Below are positions 35,165-46,098 of a stretch of DNA of 64,000 nucleotides, piece after piece. This DNA is from Lichtheimia corymbifera B2541 (taxonomy: Eukaryota > Mucoromycota > Mucoromycetes > Mucorales > Lichtheimiaceae), in NCBI GenBank assembly GCA_000697475.1, contig JNEU01001166.1:122089-186088 (forward strand), in the 5' to 3' direction. A program made the position numbers and the translations under genes. The notes below the pieces were generated by a model that did not search any database, was not told the origin of the DNA, and worked only from the letters and a program-made list of their open reading frames with translations. Position 1 is the stretch's first letter. The number at the start of each line of letters is the position of its first letter.

Positions 35165-36430
35165 TTATCCTTTGTTCCCACGATTGCCTATCGATAAAGT
35201 AGCAGCAACAGCCCATGAATAAAATGTACAACCACCACCATCATCATGCTCCCTTTTACTTACCCCATCCTTTAGGATTGGCTTCTACAAACTCATCCCA
35301 ATTCCGTTGACGCATGGTTTCCGCATCTTGTGCTTCATAATCGTTGTCATCAATCTCTTTCTTTTCTTCAGAGGGTGGTTCGCCACTAAGAGTACAAGCC
35401 ATTTGAGTCCCATGTCTTCTTGCATGAATCACTACTTACCCGCCACGAATAATGTTACCCCGTGCCTCCTCTTGAGCAAGATAATCATCAATGGACATGG
35501 TTGGTAAACTCCATCCAGGACGGAACACTTGATCCTTGAGCGCCTGTCGTTTGTTGGTAATGACAAAGGGTTGTAAGGGTCGACCTTCTTTGGAAAGCAA
35601 AGGCTTATCTCTTCCCCAAGTGGATGGCCTCATATCAGTGCGTGCTGTTTGTTCATCCGAACGACCTGCTGTTGAAGACATGCGTTGCCGATCCTCTGAC
35701 ATGGCTTCCATTTCTTTGACCATAACGAGTTCTTGATCGATCGAGTGCAAATGTTGTAAGGCTTTCAAGATATGCAGCTGGATAAGGGCAAGGACCCAAT
35801 CACGTTCAATATCATCTTTATCTTCATTCTCATCCACATTGAGTCGTTCACGAAGTTCGCGGATACGTTGCTCAGTTGCTTTTTCTCGTTTAAACATTTC
35901 AATCTTTTGCTGTCGTTGTTGTGCAGGCGGAAGTGATCGGTTGCTAGTGCTACTGCTGTTGTCCACGGATCGTTTATATGCATCCAAATCGGCTCCTGAT
36001 AGCAGCTGATGCTCCTCACATGCATTCATATAGGTGTTGAAATGATTCTTCATATAAAAAACTATCAGATAACGAACGTGCTGGTGCATGTACATCGTGG
36101 AAGTGGGGGAGGTTCGTTTACCTTGGCAGTTTCAAGTATGTGTCGTCGACTTTGGTTGCGATCGGTGACCTTCAACGTCAAATCACCCAGATACACAGGT
36201 ATGAGAAGAAAGCGCATGTCGTTAGGATTCATGTCGTCTATTAACTCGTTGGAACTGAAAATGGAGAGCTGATGGACGAGATCGTGAGCCCTTTCAAGTC
36301 GTGAAAGCGCATCGTGTACTTTGGCTTGGTATTCGGGATCGATGCTGGCAAGCGTTGTGTCTTCAAGCTCATTCAAGATGGTTTGTCCACTGATAAACAA
36401 CTCGCCAAGGGAAGCATTGTTGAGATCCAT
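35165..36430 (-). CDS. TAP42: TAP42/alpha4-like type 2A phosphatase-associated protein
   Basis: Four exons: 36122-36430, 35440-36047, 35264-35385, 35165-35187, giving 353 aa. The N-terminal two thirds are a helical TPR-like fold ('LGELFISGQTIL', 'LIPVYLGDLTLKV', 'RREKATEQRIRELRERL'-like charged helix, 'RDWVLALIQLHILKALQ'). The C-terminal tail has the family segment 'PFVITNKRQALKDQVFRPGWSLPTMSIDDYLAQE', and the end is 'WDEFVEANPKGWGNRGNKG'. The protein binds PP2A-type catalytic subunits under TOR control. The last exon codes only six residues and the stop, placed by splice phase and the usual GWGN-type ending. Confidence 0.92.
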
Positions 36431-37263
36431 GGTTTCTTTAAGGGTATGAAAGTAGAACAAAAAGATGCGCGCAACCGTAGATGAAATGCGTGTCGTGTTA
36501 CCATTCAATCACCCGACCCATCCATTGACGTTCTATTATCCCAATCTGGTAATGTAGGAAATCTTTGTAAGCAAGGCCATGGTGTTGAGGAAGAATCATT
36601 AGCTGTCAAAGACAACACGGTGTCATTCAAGTACGAAGAACGCAAATTCAAGAGCAACAGGCACTCCTGCTATGCTTAGTGTTAATTCAATGATGCATAC
36701 CACTTTGACAATAAAGGGCATTCTAACAATGACAAGTCTCTTTTGTAAAGCATGTGTGTATACATAAATGAGAACAATTTATTGATGACCGAAAAAGATA
36801 TTATGATAGCACATGGATGTCATTGTCTAATGAGGACATTGTTGAGCCTGTGAGCTGGTACTTGCTGCTTTATGCGTGCCATCTCATGTACGTATCCTTA
36901 GCTTTCTCGCCTAAGTAAATACCATGATTACATGAAGCCATAGTCGCTTTTGTAAACATTACCCCTTCACCCAGCTTTGCGCTTGGATTATGAGCTTTGA
37001 AACCATATCGGTTCCTGGCCTGTTGCGATACGGGAGGCACGATCCCCTCCCACTAGCTAAATTGCATTTGTTGGATGGGATGTTTTTACTTTGCTGAGGT
37101 GTCAATTGCTTGTCGTCTGTGTCTCTTTTTTCCACCCGAAAGCAAATAGATCGCAAGTATCGTCTTTTGGACGAGTGATCAATATATCTACTTCTCCCAT
37201 ACACATTTGATGCTGATTCAGTGCCATATGATGTTTGTCGGATTATTTATCTTGAAGCTCTCC
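36431..37263. other. Intergenic region, no gene seen
   Basis: An open minus frame at 36959-37204 has no recognisable content. No tRNA-like box B was found. Confidence 0.4.
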
Positions 37264-37928
37264 TCATGAAGGAATTTCACTGGATCCAGATTCTTCTTGG
37301 ATGTTCTCGATTATGTGCTTGCTGAGCTTATCTGGTGGCTTCTGCGGTCGTTTTGCCTCTATGATATATTCGTCTGTCACTATCAGCAATACCCCATAAT
37401 ATGCTTTCTCTTTAACTTATGTCTTCTTCAAGAGATTGGTGTCACCACGTAGTAGAAGCGTATAAAATATACGCTTGGTTGCTGATACGAAATCATTTTC
37501 ACCACTTCTACGGGCATCCAATTCTAAGACCACCGCCATTGTTGATCAACAATATATAGAAGGATATGTATTTCATACCCCATCCTGGCTGTTGTAGTAC
37601 GATATGCTACCCAATTCAGTGCATCTCGCGAGGCAGCTACAAGAGAAGGAACATAATATGTATCTATATGAATACACACTTCATCAAGCGAGGTGATTAG
37701 GTTTTACCTTGTTGAAAGAGCCAAATAGCACAATGACAACAAACAATGGAAGTAGGATAACAATGAAACCTCTTAACGATGATCATCACAAATATTAGTA
37801 CATGGATCGCTCACAAAAAGGACTCTCAACTATGATACTCACCAAGGGCTTTTGAAAGTGTCAGCAATCAAAGAGTGATATGATGGAAAGAAAGAGATGG
37901 GTGAAAGAAAAGCGATGGGCGACAACAT
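37264..37928 (-). CDS. Possible small single-pass membrane protein gene, model unresolved
   Basis: Four 3' exons join in phase: 37708-37769 (a textbook transmembrane helix 'FIVILLPLFVVIVLFGSFNK'), 37579-37606, 37446-37523 ('ELDARRSGENDFVSATKRIF') and 37264-37379 ('VTDEYIIEAKRPQKPPDK' to the stop). Upstream, a GTGAGT donor with a TACTAAT branch follows a frame ending 'SYHSLIADTFKSPW' (possible ATG at 37928). Joining that frame to the helix exon either creates TGA at the junction or shifts the frame. The gene may use another first exon, carry a disabling change, or be mis-modelled. No family recognised. Confidence 0.35.
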
Positions 37929-38748
37929 CCATCTTGTATATATCTGCATGGTGGGCGTGGGTATATCTATGACCACAAAGAGTGGTTGATTGATAGGGGA
38001 GAGCCTTGATGTGGTGCGTTGTGCATGCATAGAACAGGATTTGAGATATGTAGACAAGGTTGCCATTTCCATCATCCGACAATGGCATCGATATAAGCTG
38101 ATAGTGTGATACCCCCTAGTATTACTTTGAATCCAATTTTCATTCAATGAAAAAGGTAGTCGAAGAATGATACGTAGAATGTGGACGTTTATTGAGTGAA
38201 TATGATGAAGGAACAGTATTGCTATAAAACATGTGGATCACATAGGCTCAACAGGGATCATTGTGTCATTATTGTATTCACCAGTCAATCCATCATCATC
38301 CTCAACCGTACCCATGTGATATACTGTAATCCGTCCTTCCTGCTGACGACGCACCAAGCAACCAAGGCAACATGCCAGCGTATCCCATCATCTCTTCACT
38401 TGATATCCACCCATCCATAACCATTGCAAGTACAATAAGAAAGATCCTCTGTGATCGCTGCTTATGATATGCTTTCTTTTCCATCCGGATGTTGGTCAAT
38501 CACTTCTTGATCATTGTCTATCGCAGCTCACCAGGTGAATATCACTTGTATTGCTTGATGGCTGACATGACATTATCCAAACCAAACGGGCCAAGGGAAC
38601 CAACCCATTCAACATATCCAATCCCTCCCATCCCATCTACTAAAGCAATATTCAGATCCATGCCCATAGTAACTCGTATGTATTGAAAGAAAGTTGATAC
38701 ACGTAAATAAAGCTGTGTCTATACAATGGTGGCTAGCTGCTATTCATA

Positions 38749-38940
38749 TTAAAAGGGCTGTAAGGCAAGTTGCTGCAAGTAAAGAACGCTGCTTGAGACA
38801 ATGGAGCATAGGTAATGCTCGTGGCAAGTGCTGGAATGAACGCTGTTATTCTTGACCGTGGTAGAGGAGTGTGCAAGAGCGTGTGTTGTGTCAAGAAACG
38901 TGGGTGTTGTAGCGGGGTGCACATGCCGTGGAGCTGCCAT
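38749..38940 (-). CDS. Repeat-borne small open frame (MAxPRHVHP family), copy 1
   Basis: 63 codons beginning 'MAAPRHVHPATT'. The same frame is kept in the inverted copy (41327-41479, 50 codons, 'MACPWRVHPTTT') and partly in the third copy (62574-62696, 40 codons, 'MATPRHVHPATT'). It has no known domain and is rich in His, Thr and Ser. Whether it is expressed is unknown; it could be the first exon of a degenerate gene family. Confidence 0.3.
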   Translation of the reverse strand: MAAPRHVHPATTPTFLDTTHALAHSSTTVKNNSVHSSTCHEHYLCSIVSSSVLYLQQLALQPF

Positions 38941-39150
38941 TCAGTCAAAGACAATCGGATCAAGACAGTTGTAGGATTCACATGATGCGTTGAAGCAGGA
39001 CAATCGTTCGCAGGTGATAGTTGTACTTGAATGCATCAACAGTTGAGTATGGGAAGAAGAGGGAAATAAAGTGGGAGTGGAAGAGGTGGAAATTAAATCT
39101 GTCAGGCAGTCAGACATATCACATATACACTGATATCAATGCATGATATT

Positions 39151-39770
39151 GGGATTGCCTGTCTCGAACCTCAAACTTGCACACAATATGCTCTAGGACA
39201 TTCTGAACAACTTTGTATTAATAAAGAACCCACACTTCATTTGAAAATTTCGAAAGGGAGAGCATAATGTGGGGTTTACTATGATGGGCGGAAATTGGGA
39301 AAGCGCCGGATTTATGAAAAAGTCAGTTAGTATGTACTTTCTTGGGATTCCCCATCTCGCACTTGAAACTTGGTCAGACGGTACTCTCGCACATGCTGAT
39401 CAACTTCATTCATTTAAAAACCGCATGGTTCATTATGAACATTTTGAATGCCGGCCAGCCCAAATATAGAGAAAAGTAGGGTAGGCGCTCCTGCTCCCCG
39501 AGATTGCCCACCTAGAACCTGAAACTTTCACACAACATCCTTTCGACCACACCGAGCAATTTCGTTCTCATAAAGTCCCCAGAGTTCATTATGAAAAACA
39601 TTGAATGTAGGAGAGACGACGAAGGGATGGTAACATAAATAGGGTGTACGGCCGTGCGCGCCTATATTGCTGGTGGGGACGTCGAAACTTGGTCAGGAGG
39701 TGCTCTCGGTCATGCTGATCATTATCGTTCTCATAAAGCCTCTACACATCACTATGGAGATTTGGAGAAA
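39151..39770 (+). repeat. Degenerate tandem repeat, four units of about 155-195 bp
   Basis: Units begin near 39151, 39344, 39500 and 39663. Each shares a pattern of ATT..CC..CTCGAACCTGAAACTT, a CTCTCG..CATGCTGATCAAC block, a CTCATAAAG block and TTCATTATGAA. The units differ at many positions, so the array is old. The same units recur mirrored in the right arm and at 62.9-63.5 kb. Confidence 0.7.
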
Positions 39771-40156
39771 CAGACGCCTTCATGTTTTGCCTATGCTATA
39801 AGCGTGATGCTATATGACAAGTGGTGTTTGTTCATTGTCAAGTACATAGACCCCGATAGAGCGGAAGATGCAGACGGACTTCTTTGTGCAACATAGCTCA
39901 GTTGCATAATACTTCACAATGAACAAACACCACTTGTCATATAGCATCACGCTTACAGCATATGTAAAAACATAAAGATGTCTGTATCTCTAAACTTTAC
40001 AATGAAGCGTGGGGTCTTCAATCGAACAAAGTTGCTCGTCGGGGTGAAGCGCACCTTGGGTGCAAGTTTCACGATCGTCGTGGCCATTCTCAGATTCACC
40101 CAATGTCACCACCAGCCAAAGTGGATCTGGTCGACCTCGAATTTTTTTTTCGACGA

Positions 40157-41660
40157 GGCTGGTGGTGACATTGGGTGAATCTGAGAATGGCCACGACGAT
40201 CGTGAAACTTGCACCCAAGGTGCGCTTCACCCCGACGAGCAACTTTGTTCGATTGAAGACCCCACGCTTCATTGTAAAGTTTAGAGATACAGACATCTTT
40301 ATGTTTTTACATATGCTGTAAGCGTGATGCTATATGACAAGTGGTGTTTGTTCATTGTGAAGTATTATGCAACTGAGCTATGTTGCACAAAGAAGTCCGT
40401 CTGCATCTTCCGCTCTATCGGGGTCTATGTACTTGACAATGAACAAACACCACTTGTCATATAGCATCACGCTTATAGCATAGGCAAAACATGAAGGCGT
40501 CTGTTTCTCCAAATCTCCATAGTGATGTGTAGAGGCTTTATGAGAACGATAATGATCAGCATGACCGAGAGCACCTCCTGGCCAAGTTTCGACGTCCCCA
40601 CCAGCAATATCGGCGCGCACGGCCGTACACCCTATTTATGTTTTCATCCATTCGTCGTCTCTCCTACATTCAATGTTTTTCAGAATGACCTCTGGGGACT
40701 TTATGAGAATGAAATTGCTCGGTGTGGTCGAAAGGATGTTGTGTGAAAGTTTCAGGTTCGAGGTGGGCAATCTCGTCGAACAGGAGCGTCTACCCTACTT
40801 TCTCCTACATTTGGGCTGGCCGGCATTCAAAATGTTCATAATGAACCATGCGGTTTTTAAATGAATGAAGTTGATCAGCATGTGCGAGAGTACCGTCTGA
40901 CCAAGTTTCAAGTGCGAGATGGGGAATCCCAAGAAAGTACATACTAACTGACTTTTTCATAAATCCGGCGCTTTCCCAATTTCCGCCCATCATAGTAAAC
41001 CCCACATTATGCTCTCCCTTTCGAAATTTTCAAATGAAGCGTGGGTTCGTTATTAAGACAAAGTTGATCAGCATGCCCTAGAGCACCTTGTGTGCAAGTT
41101 TCAGGTTTGAGAGAGGCAAACAAGGTCGTGGAGTAATTTATAGAGTGCATGGCAGTGTCTGTCCTATTTAATTTCCACCTCTTCCACTCTCGGCTTCTTG
41201 CCTCTTCCTCCTCCCATTCTCAACTGTTGCCCCCATTCAAGTACAACTACAGCCTGCGAACGATTGCTTCGCTTCCATCCATCATGTCAATGCTACGAAT
41301 ATCCTGATCCGATTGTCTTTGGCTAAATGGCATGTCCATGGCGTGTGCACCCAACTACAACACACACGTTTTATGACACTACACCTTCTCTTGCACACTC
41401 CTCTACCAACACCAATCGTAATAGCAATCATTCAGACAGTTGCAATGAGCGAAGTCTTCACTCCATTGTCTCGAGTTAATTGCAACACCTTCCCTTGCAG
41501 CCTTTTTTACGTGAACAACAGATAGCCGTTATATAGAAGCAACTTTATTTAAGTATAGCAACCTGCATCAATACAAACGAATTCTTATGGATATGGATCT
41601 GAATATTGCTTGGTACAATTGATTGGAAGTAATTGGGTATATAGAACGCGTAGAAAAACG
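40157..41660 (-). repeat. Long dispersed repeat, right (inverted) arm
   Basis: Reverse complement of the left arm, separated from it by 39 nt that include a T9 run and a GGTCGACC palindrome. Divergence increases away from the axis: near-identical to about 41010, clearly diverged beyond 41240, and lost by about 41660. This fits two insertion or duplication events of different age, or repair-driven homogenisation near the axis. Confidence 0.85.
41327..41479 (+). CDS. Repeat-borne small open frame (MAxPRHVHP family), copy 2
   Basis: 50 codons, 'MACPWRVHPTTTHTFYD...', in the frame homologous to 38749-38940. Despite many substitutions it stays open for 50 codons without indels. Function unknown. 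Confidence 0.25.
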   Translation: MACPWRVHPTTTHTFYDTTPSLAHSSTNTNRNSNHSDSCNERSLHSIVSS

Positions 41661-42164
41661 GTGTATCCATGGTCAATTTGACCTTGATGCTATCATCCTG
41701 AACTATTGGCGTATTCAATTATGCTACTCTTCACGCTGTTTGAACGCAGCTACTGCTATCATCACCCTTTGTGCAACCTGTCAACCATGTACAACCACCA
41801 TCATCATCTAACTCCACGCACCCAGTGCCTTCCATATCCATCTATTCACCTTTGCATAATCGACACTCAAAGGATAGAAACTCCCAAATCGATGTATCTT
41901 TCCCATTGGTGCAGTTTGTTGTACCTCTCACTCTTCTCTTGCGAACGATGTCGGATTAAACGGATTGAAACATTGGGTCTTGAACGATAGCATAACTTCT
42001 CTCTTGCCAATAACGTCGTAACACACATTCATTCTTGCGATTTAAATCTTGTAAGATAGTTACTTTATTAACATACGGCAGGAGGTATATACTACGGGAT
42101 GGGTGTATGTGAGCGAATGTATACAATGAAATGTGGATGTAAGGTAATATTGGTGAAGATGTGA
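41661..42164. other. Intergenic region beside the inverted repeat
   Basis: Downstream of the repeat and 3' of the glycosyltransferase-like gene. Short open frames only. Confidence 0.4.
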
Positions 42165-44084
42165 TTAGAGCACCATATTATCGATTGTCATTCCGCAGAG
42201 TTCAAGTGGTTCTCTTTGATCCCTTGTAAAGGTGATACGTATAGAACTCCAATCTTGTACGCCAGGACATTCATGGATCCGGATCGCAACCCGTCTTGGC
42301 GTGTGATACTCTTCCAATTTTGAAATCTTGCAGCTCACCTAACATCAACAGCCCATCTCAATATCCATGCAGCGCGATCCCCGTCCCAATCTGCACTTAC
42401 CCAATGACTTGGTTCTTTGGCTACAGACACCGTAAACAGGTCATCTGAATTATGGATTTTACGTCCCAGATCAAGAATCACGCGCTTTGCTCGCATAGTG
42501 CCCACCATATCCAGTCCGACATAATCACCAATTTGTGGATCTGTATGTGTCAGTTAGCCAACCGTTTTCTCGCTTTCCATTACAGAAATGATACATACAG
42601 TGGTATGAATTCCAGCATGTGCTAGCATCTTGATCAACGGCGTAATGGAATGCATGGGAGAGCCATGGTTGTTGCATAGGGATATCCATATCGTGGTATA
42701 ACGTCTCCCATTGTCGAATGCTAGTGATATCGTTGGTGCTGAATTTTCGTCCAACCAGTGCTGGATTATCTGGAATTGGGCTCAAATTGGTGGTGAATAT
42801 GCATCGATCATTGCCACATGATGCCCTGACAAAGGTAAAATTAGATCCAAATCATTGCTTGATAGCATATGATGATCTACCTGGCATCACGTTCTGTTAC
42901 TGGTGGTTCCACTTGTGTAGCTTCAGGATGTCGATCTTCAAGTTGTCGCAATGCATCATACTATGAGTGGTGAATCCAAGTCCCTTGGTTAAATATATAC
43001 ATCCTGCATGATCCATACATCCATCATGAAACTTGCTTACCATAATTTCTTGCATTCTGGGGCGGTTGTTGTACCCATTATCAGGTTTTGGTTCACGGCC
43101 AAGTGTCAAAAGTGAGTTGGCTAGCACCCATGGATACTCGTTCATGCTGATCGCAAATCGAATTTCCGGCTGATCTGCGGAATCACTCTCCGAGTCATGT
43201 TGAACAAAGGCTTCGGCAGCGGAACGAGGGGCCATAGCGCCATACCGGATATCAGCATATCCTGCATGTAAACCTATTGTAGCCTATGTAAGGACTTGAT
43301 TGATCAATCCATCCATTTCATACTTGCCATTATTGTTTTGGAATCGCCATTTTTGATGATCAAGATATCGAGTAGCCCGTACATTGGCATGTAGTAAATG
43401 AGGATGGCGTATGTGATTGGTATAAAGAGTATCCATGAATAAATTGAGTGCTGAATCATCTTGAAAGTAGCATGTGCGATGAGTGGTATTCGTGGCACAC
43501 GTTGTAAACCGGTTGTCGTTGTGTACAATATGAAATGCAACATCATCATCAGGTTTGGATGTCGAGCCATTGAAATTGAGATCTTGGAACAGCTAACATA
43601 ATATACATCACTCACTTAGTTATATGCCCTATGCTCTCATATTGTAGATTACCTGCAAATCGATGTTGTCGAATGGATCATCCACAATGATCTCCTTGAT
43701 GAATGGGTACTTTAACAAATGCCTTACAATATGATGGATGGCTCGTGGATCGGTTGATAGGCGAGTGATGATTGCGCTGACAGGGATGAAATGATTATGC
43801 GATGTGGCGTCTGGCGTAAACATGCTACGTGTGTACAAGCTTTGACGCGCCAACACACCTGTATCAGCAACCTGAACAGGCCAAGCCGGTAATGCCAGGT
43901 CATCGTCAATGACATTGCCACGATTGGGAGTTGTTGAGAATGAGGAGATGCTGAAATCTTGGTCGAATAATGGATATTGAGGTCGTAGAATAATAGCTGT
44001 AAAAATGACAAATAGAAGCGTCAAGACTAAACCCAATCGTCGTAATCCGCATATCCGTGGTAGTCGACTCATTGATTCTTGCAT
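42165..44084 (-). CDS. Type II membrane glycosyltransferase-like protein with discoidin-like C-terminal domain
   Basis: Seven exons: 43653-44084, 43328-43592, 43041-43261, 42881-42960, 42599-42825, 42401-42540, 42165-42338, giving 512 aa (start 44084, or in-frame ATG at 44072). A single N-terminal anchor ('LGLVLTLLFVIFTAIIL', about residues 18-34) implies Golgi topology. The luminal part starts 'VSAIITRLSTDPRAIHHIVRHLL' and 'PFIKEIIVDDPF', and holds 'CYFQDDSALNLFMDTLY', whose QDD resembles the DxD metal site of GT-A transferases. A C-terminal part reading 'HYAVDQDASTCWNS', 'GDYVGLDMVGTMRAKRVILDLG' and 'WVSCKISKLEEYHTPRRVAIRI' looks like an F5/8 type C (discoidin) carbohydrate-binding sandwich. 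Substrate unknown. Intron 2 is GC-AG. Confidence 0.75.
43262..43327 (-). other. GC-AG intron (66 nt) in the glycosyltransferase-like gene
   Basis: The AATG|GCAAGT donor and CATGCAG acceptor restore a Gly codon and the open frame. The adjacent GT (AA|GTATGA) leads to a stop within three codons. Confidence 0.75.
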
Positions 44085-44565
44085 TTGCGGATGAAGAAGG
44101 AAAAGGGAGAAAAAGAAAAAGAAAGAGAAAAGGAAAGAGAGACAAAGTTTGATTGTAAGGAGAAGACAAGAATAAAGGGTCTGGACGTTTGATCGTCGTA
44201 TGCATGTACTACAATCAAGTGAACAAGTCCATCATGCTGGTACTCGCATCACCCAATCGAGTGCGACAAACGTCTCCTCTGTTTGTGTGCCATTGAAGCG
44301 GCGACCACCTGTTATGGCGAAAATAAGGACTACGCTACACAAACAATTGCAACCCAGGTAAATGCTCTTTATTACTATCATTAGCCTTTTTTTTTGGTCA
44401 GGGGTTGATACAATGACTTGCCCGGCATATTGTCAAGCTGTGCAGGCCATTGTTCATATCATGTACTTCTCCTTTTGGTAGCACCATTGATCTCTCTGTG
44501 CCTAATACTATTGATTGTTTCTAACATCTCTCATCATCCATGTTCTATTAATGTCACATCAATTG

Positions 44566-44934
44566 CTACACAGACAAATATGAGACATTTTGCATCAACC
44601 AGAATAGTAACCGAGCCGCATCAATGGCTCTCACCTGCCAAGAATAAGATATCCAGTGATACGGCGTACCATTAGCCCACAGACCTGTGGATGAGATGGA
44701 AGCACTTTTGGACATAAAGCAAGACCTGATTTGAGTTTGCTTGTATAACAATGTTGTTGCAGCATCTCGTATAAACAGTGCAATGCCACCCGATTTGATC
44801 GTATTGCCCAAGTATTATGATGCTGGTGTTTGATATTGTTCACCAACATCCATAACCTGCAGTATATTCCTCAAGCATGGTAGATGCGAACTCTGGCTTT
44901 GCAAGTTGCCAATCCATGGCATCTCGAAACACAT
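44566..44934 (-). CDS. Possible small gene or gene remnant
   Basis: Three phase-compatible pieces: 44857-44934 ('MCFEMPWIGNLQSQ...'), 44685-44822 ('NRVALHCLYEMLQQHCYTSKL') and 44566-44634 ('VRAIDAARLLFWLMQNVSYLSV'), giving 94 aa. The second intron (44635-44684) has normal signals. The first would be only 34 nt, shorter than any other here, so the model is weak. The middle exon looks coding by composition. No family recognised. Confidence 0.25.
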
Positions 44935-46098
44935 TTAATCTCATGTGAGCGACCATAAAGGTATGTAAATCGTTTGAAGACCATAGCTTGCATTACATGA
45001 ACTCACGCTCTGAATAATTAGATGACGAGGGGTGGTAGGCAACCATTCTAACGCGAGCACTTTTGGATACACTATAATACAAAGGTGGTTGGCCACCTGT
45101 TTCCACAGAGCTATCAACATCAAGAAATTTCATATAGCTTGAAGTTAAGCTGTTGATGGGTTAGCACGCTGTAGGGTGATATCATGAAGGAAAAGACATC
45201 ATCATCATCATCATGCGATTCCGCTGACAAGAAATGCATCCGATGTTTGGAAGTATTATCCAATAAGAGTACGTGCTCTTAAGCAAATTTAATGATCGCC
45301 CGCTACCACTGGTATATGTCTGGCACCAGCATAAAGCATATGCACCTATGCATCTTGCCCACTCGGCTTGTAGATGGCTACCAAACTTATTTGGGAAGGT
45401 ACACACATGATGTATATCATCCTTTGTCAGTCAAAATGTCAAATAAAGCAAGAGAAGCAGTACATATGGGATATGAAAACAAAGCCGCTGAACGTATTAG
45501 GGTGGTCTTGTGCTGTTCACTATTCGAAATCCATAACAACAAGTGGTTAGGATAATATTCGGCTTTTCCAATCTTCCCCGTTCTACAAGATTACTCGTTA
45601 TGGATATTGCCAGAAGAAGAGGAGAAGGAAAACTTTTTTTCCCAACTGGCGGGGAGGAGACAATCCAGAGGAAACAATCGTTAGCCACCATGGATGAATG
45701 TTTGTTGTGGTCCCTGCATTGGTATGTGTACGTCAATTGACACTAACATGCAAACAAATAGGGGACAATACCATTGTCATCAGTGGGTATAATAAAGATG
45801 TGACACATTTTAGACTGTAAAACGCCCCAATGGTCTCATTTTGGAGATCGACATTTACAACCCATACCCAGGCAAATATGCACAAGCGTGTTTTTAGCAT
45901 ACTTGAGAGCACACAAACGAGTAAATGAGAGAGAGAAAGAAAGGGATATTCACGGACCATGGTCGCACAACCGAACTCCGAGTACCTTTCCAGCGATTCT
46001 TTTCTTTCTCTGGTGTCATTTGCTGTTATTAACCGGGTTTCTTCTCTCTTTTCCTTCCCCTCCTTCTTTTGCTCGTTTGATGCCCTCCATGTCATGCC
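44935..46098. other. Intergenic region, no supported gene
   Basis: Several 60-130 codon open frames on both strands lack splice partners or known motifs. AGAGAGAAAG-rich sequence lies near 45925-45945. Confidence 0.4.

Larger units (their letters stand above)
38160..40117 (+). repeat. Long dispersed repeat, left arm of giant inverted repeat
   Basis: This arm pairs with 40157-41660 on the opposite strand. From 39269 to 40117 the mirrored positions satisfy x + x' = 80274 with no net insertion or deletion. Several hundred bases near the axis look identical, and similarity falls off outward of about 39060. It also matches the direct copy at 61861-63679. The arm contains a degenerate 155-195 bp tandem repeat and an older internal inversion (39801-39838 against 39916-39953, 38 bp perfect). 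No transposase was recognised. The 39-nt spacer at the axis is 40118-40156. Confidence 0.85.

Noticed and set aside
36959..37204. tRNA or structured RNA suggested by GC-rich GGGAGGCACGATCCCCTCCC
   Set aside because: It has a short hairpin but no A box/B box arrangement or acceptor-stem pairing.
37462..37482. AAGCGTAT/ATACGCTT hairpin as a terminator or operator
   Set aside because: It lies inside a coding-like exon of the unresolved gene, and the fungal context gives no such role.
39654..39896. 80-codon open frame in both palindrome arms as a real gene
   Set aside because: It spans the boundary between degenerate tandem units and the nested inversion and has no start context. It differs in length from other copies. 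It reflects a repeat without stops rather than a protein.
39978..40296. Mirror open frames of 66-74 codons on both strands at the palindrome axis
   Set aside because: They are the same sequence read in the two arms and run through the spacer. Identity is due to the inverted repeat.
45292..45555. 87-codon plus-strand open frame
   Set aside because: No motif, poor start context and no splice links; likely chance.
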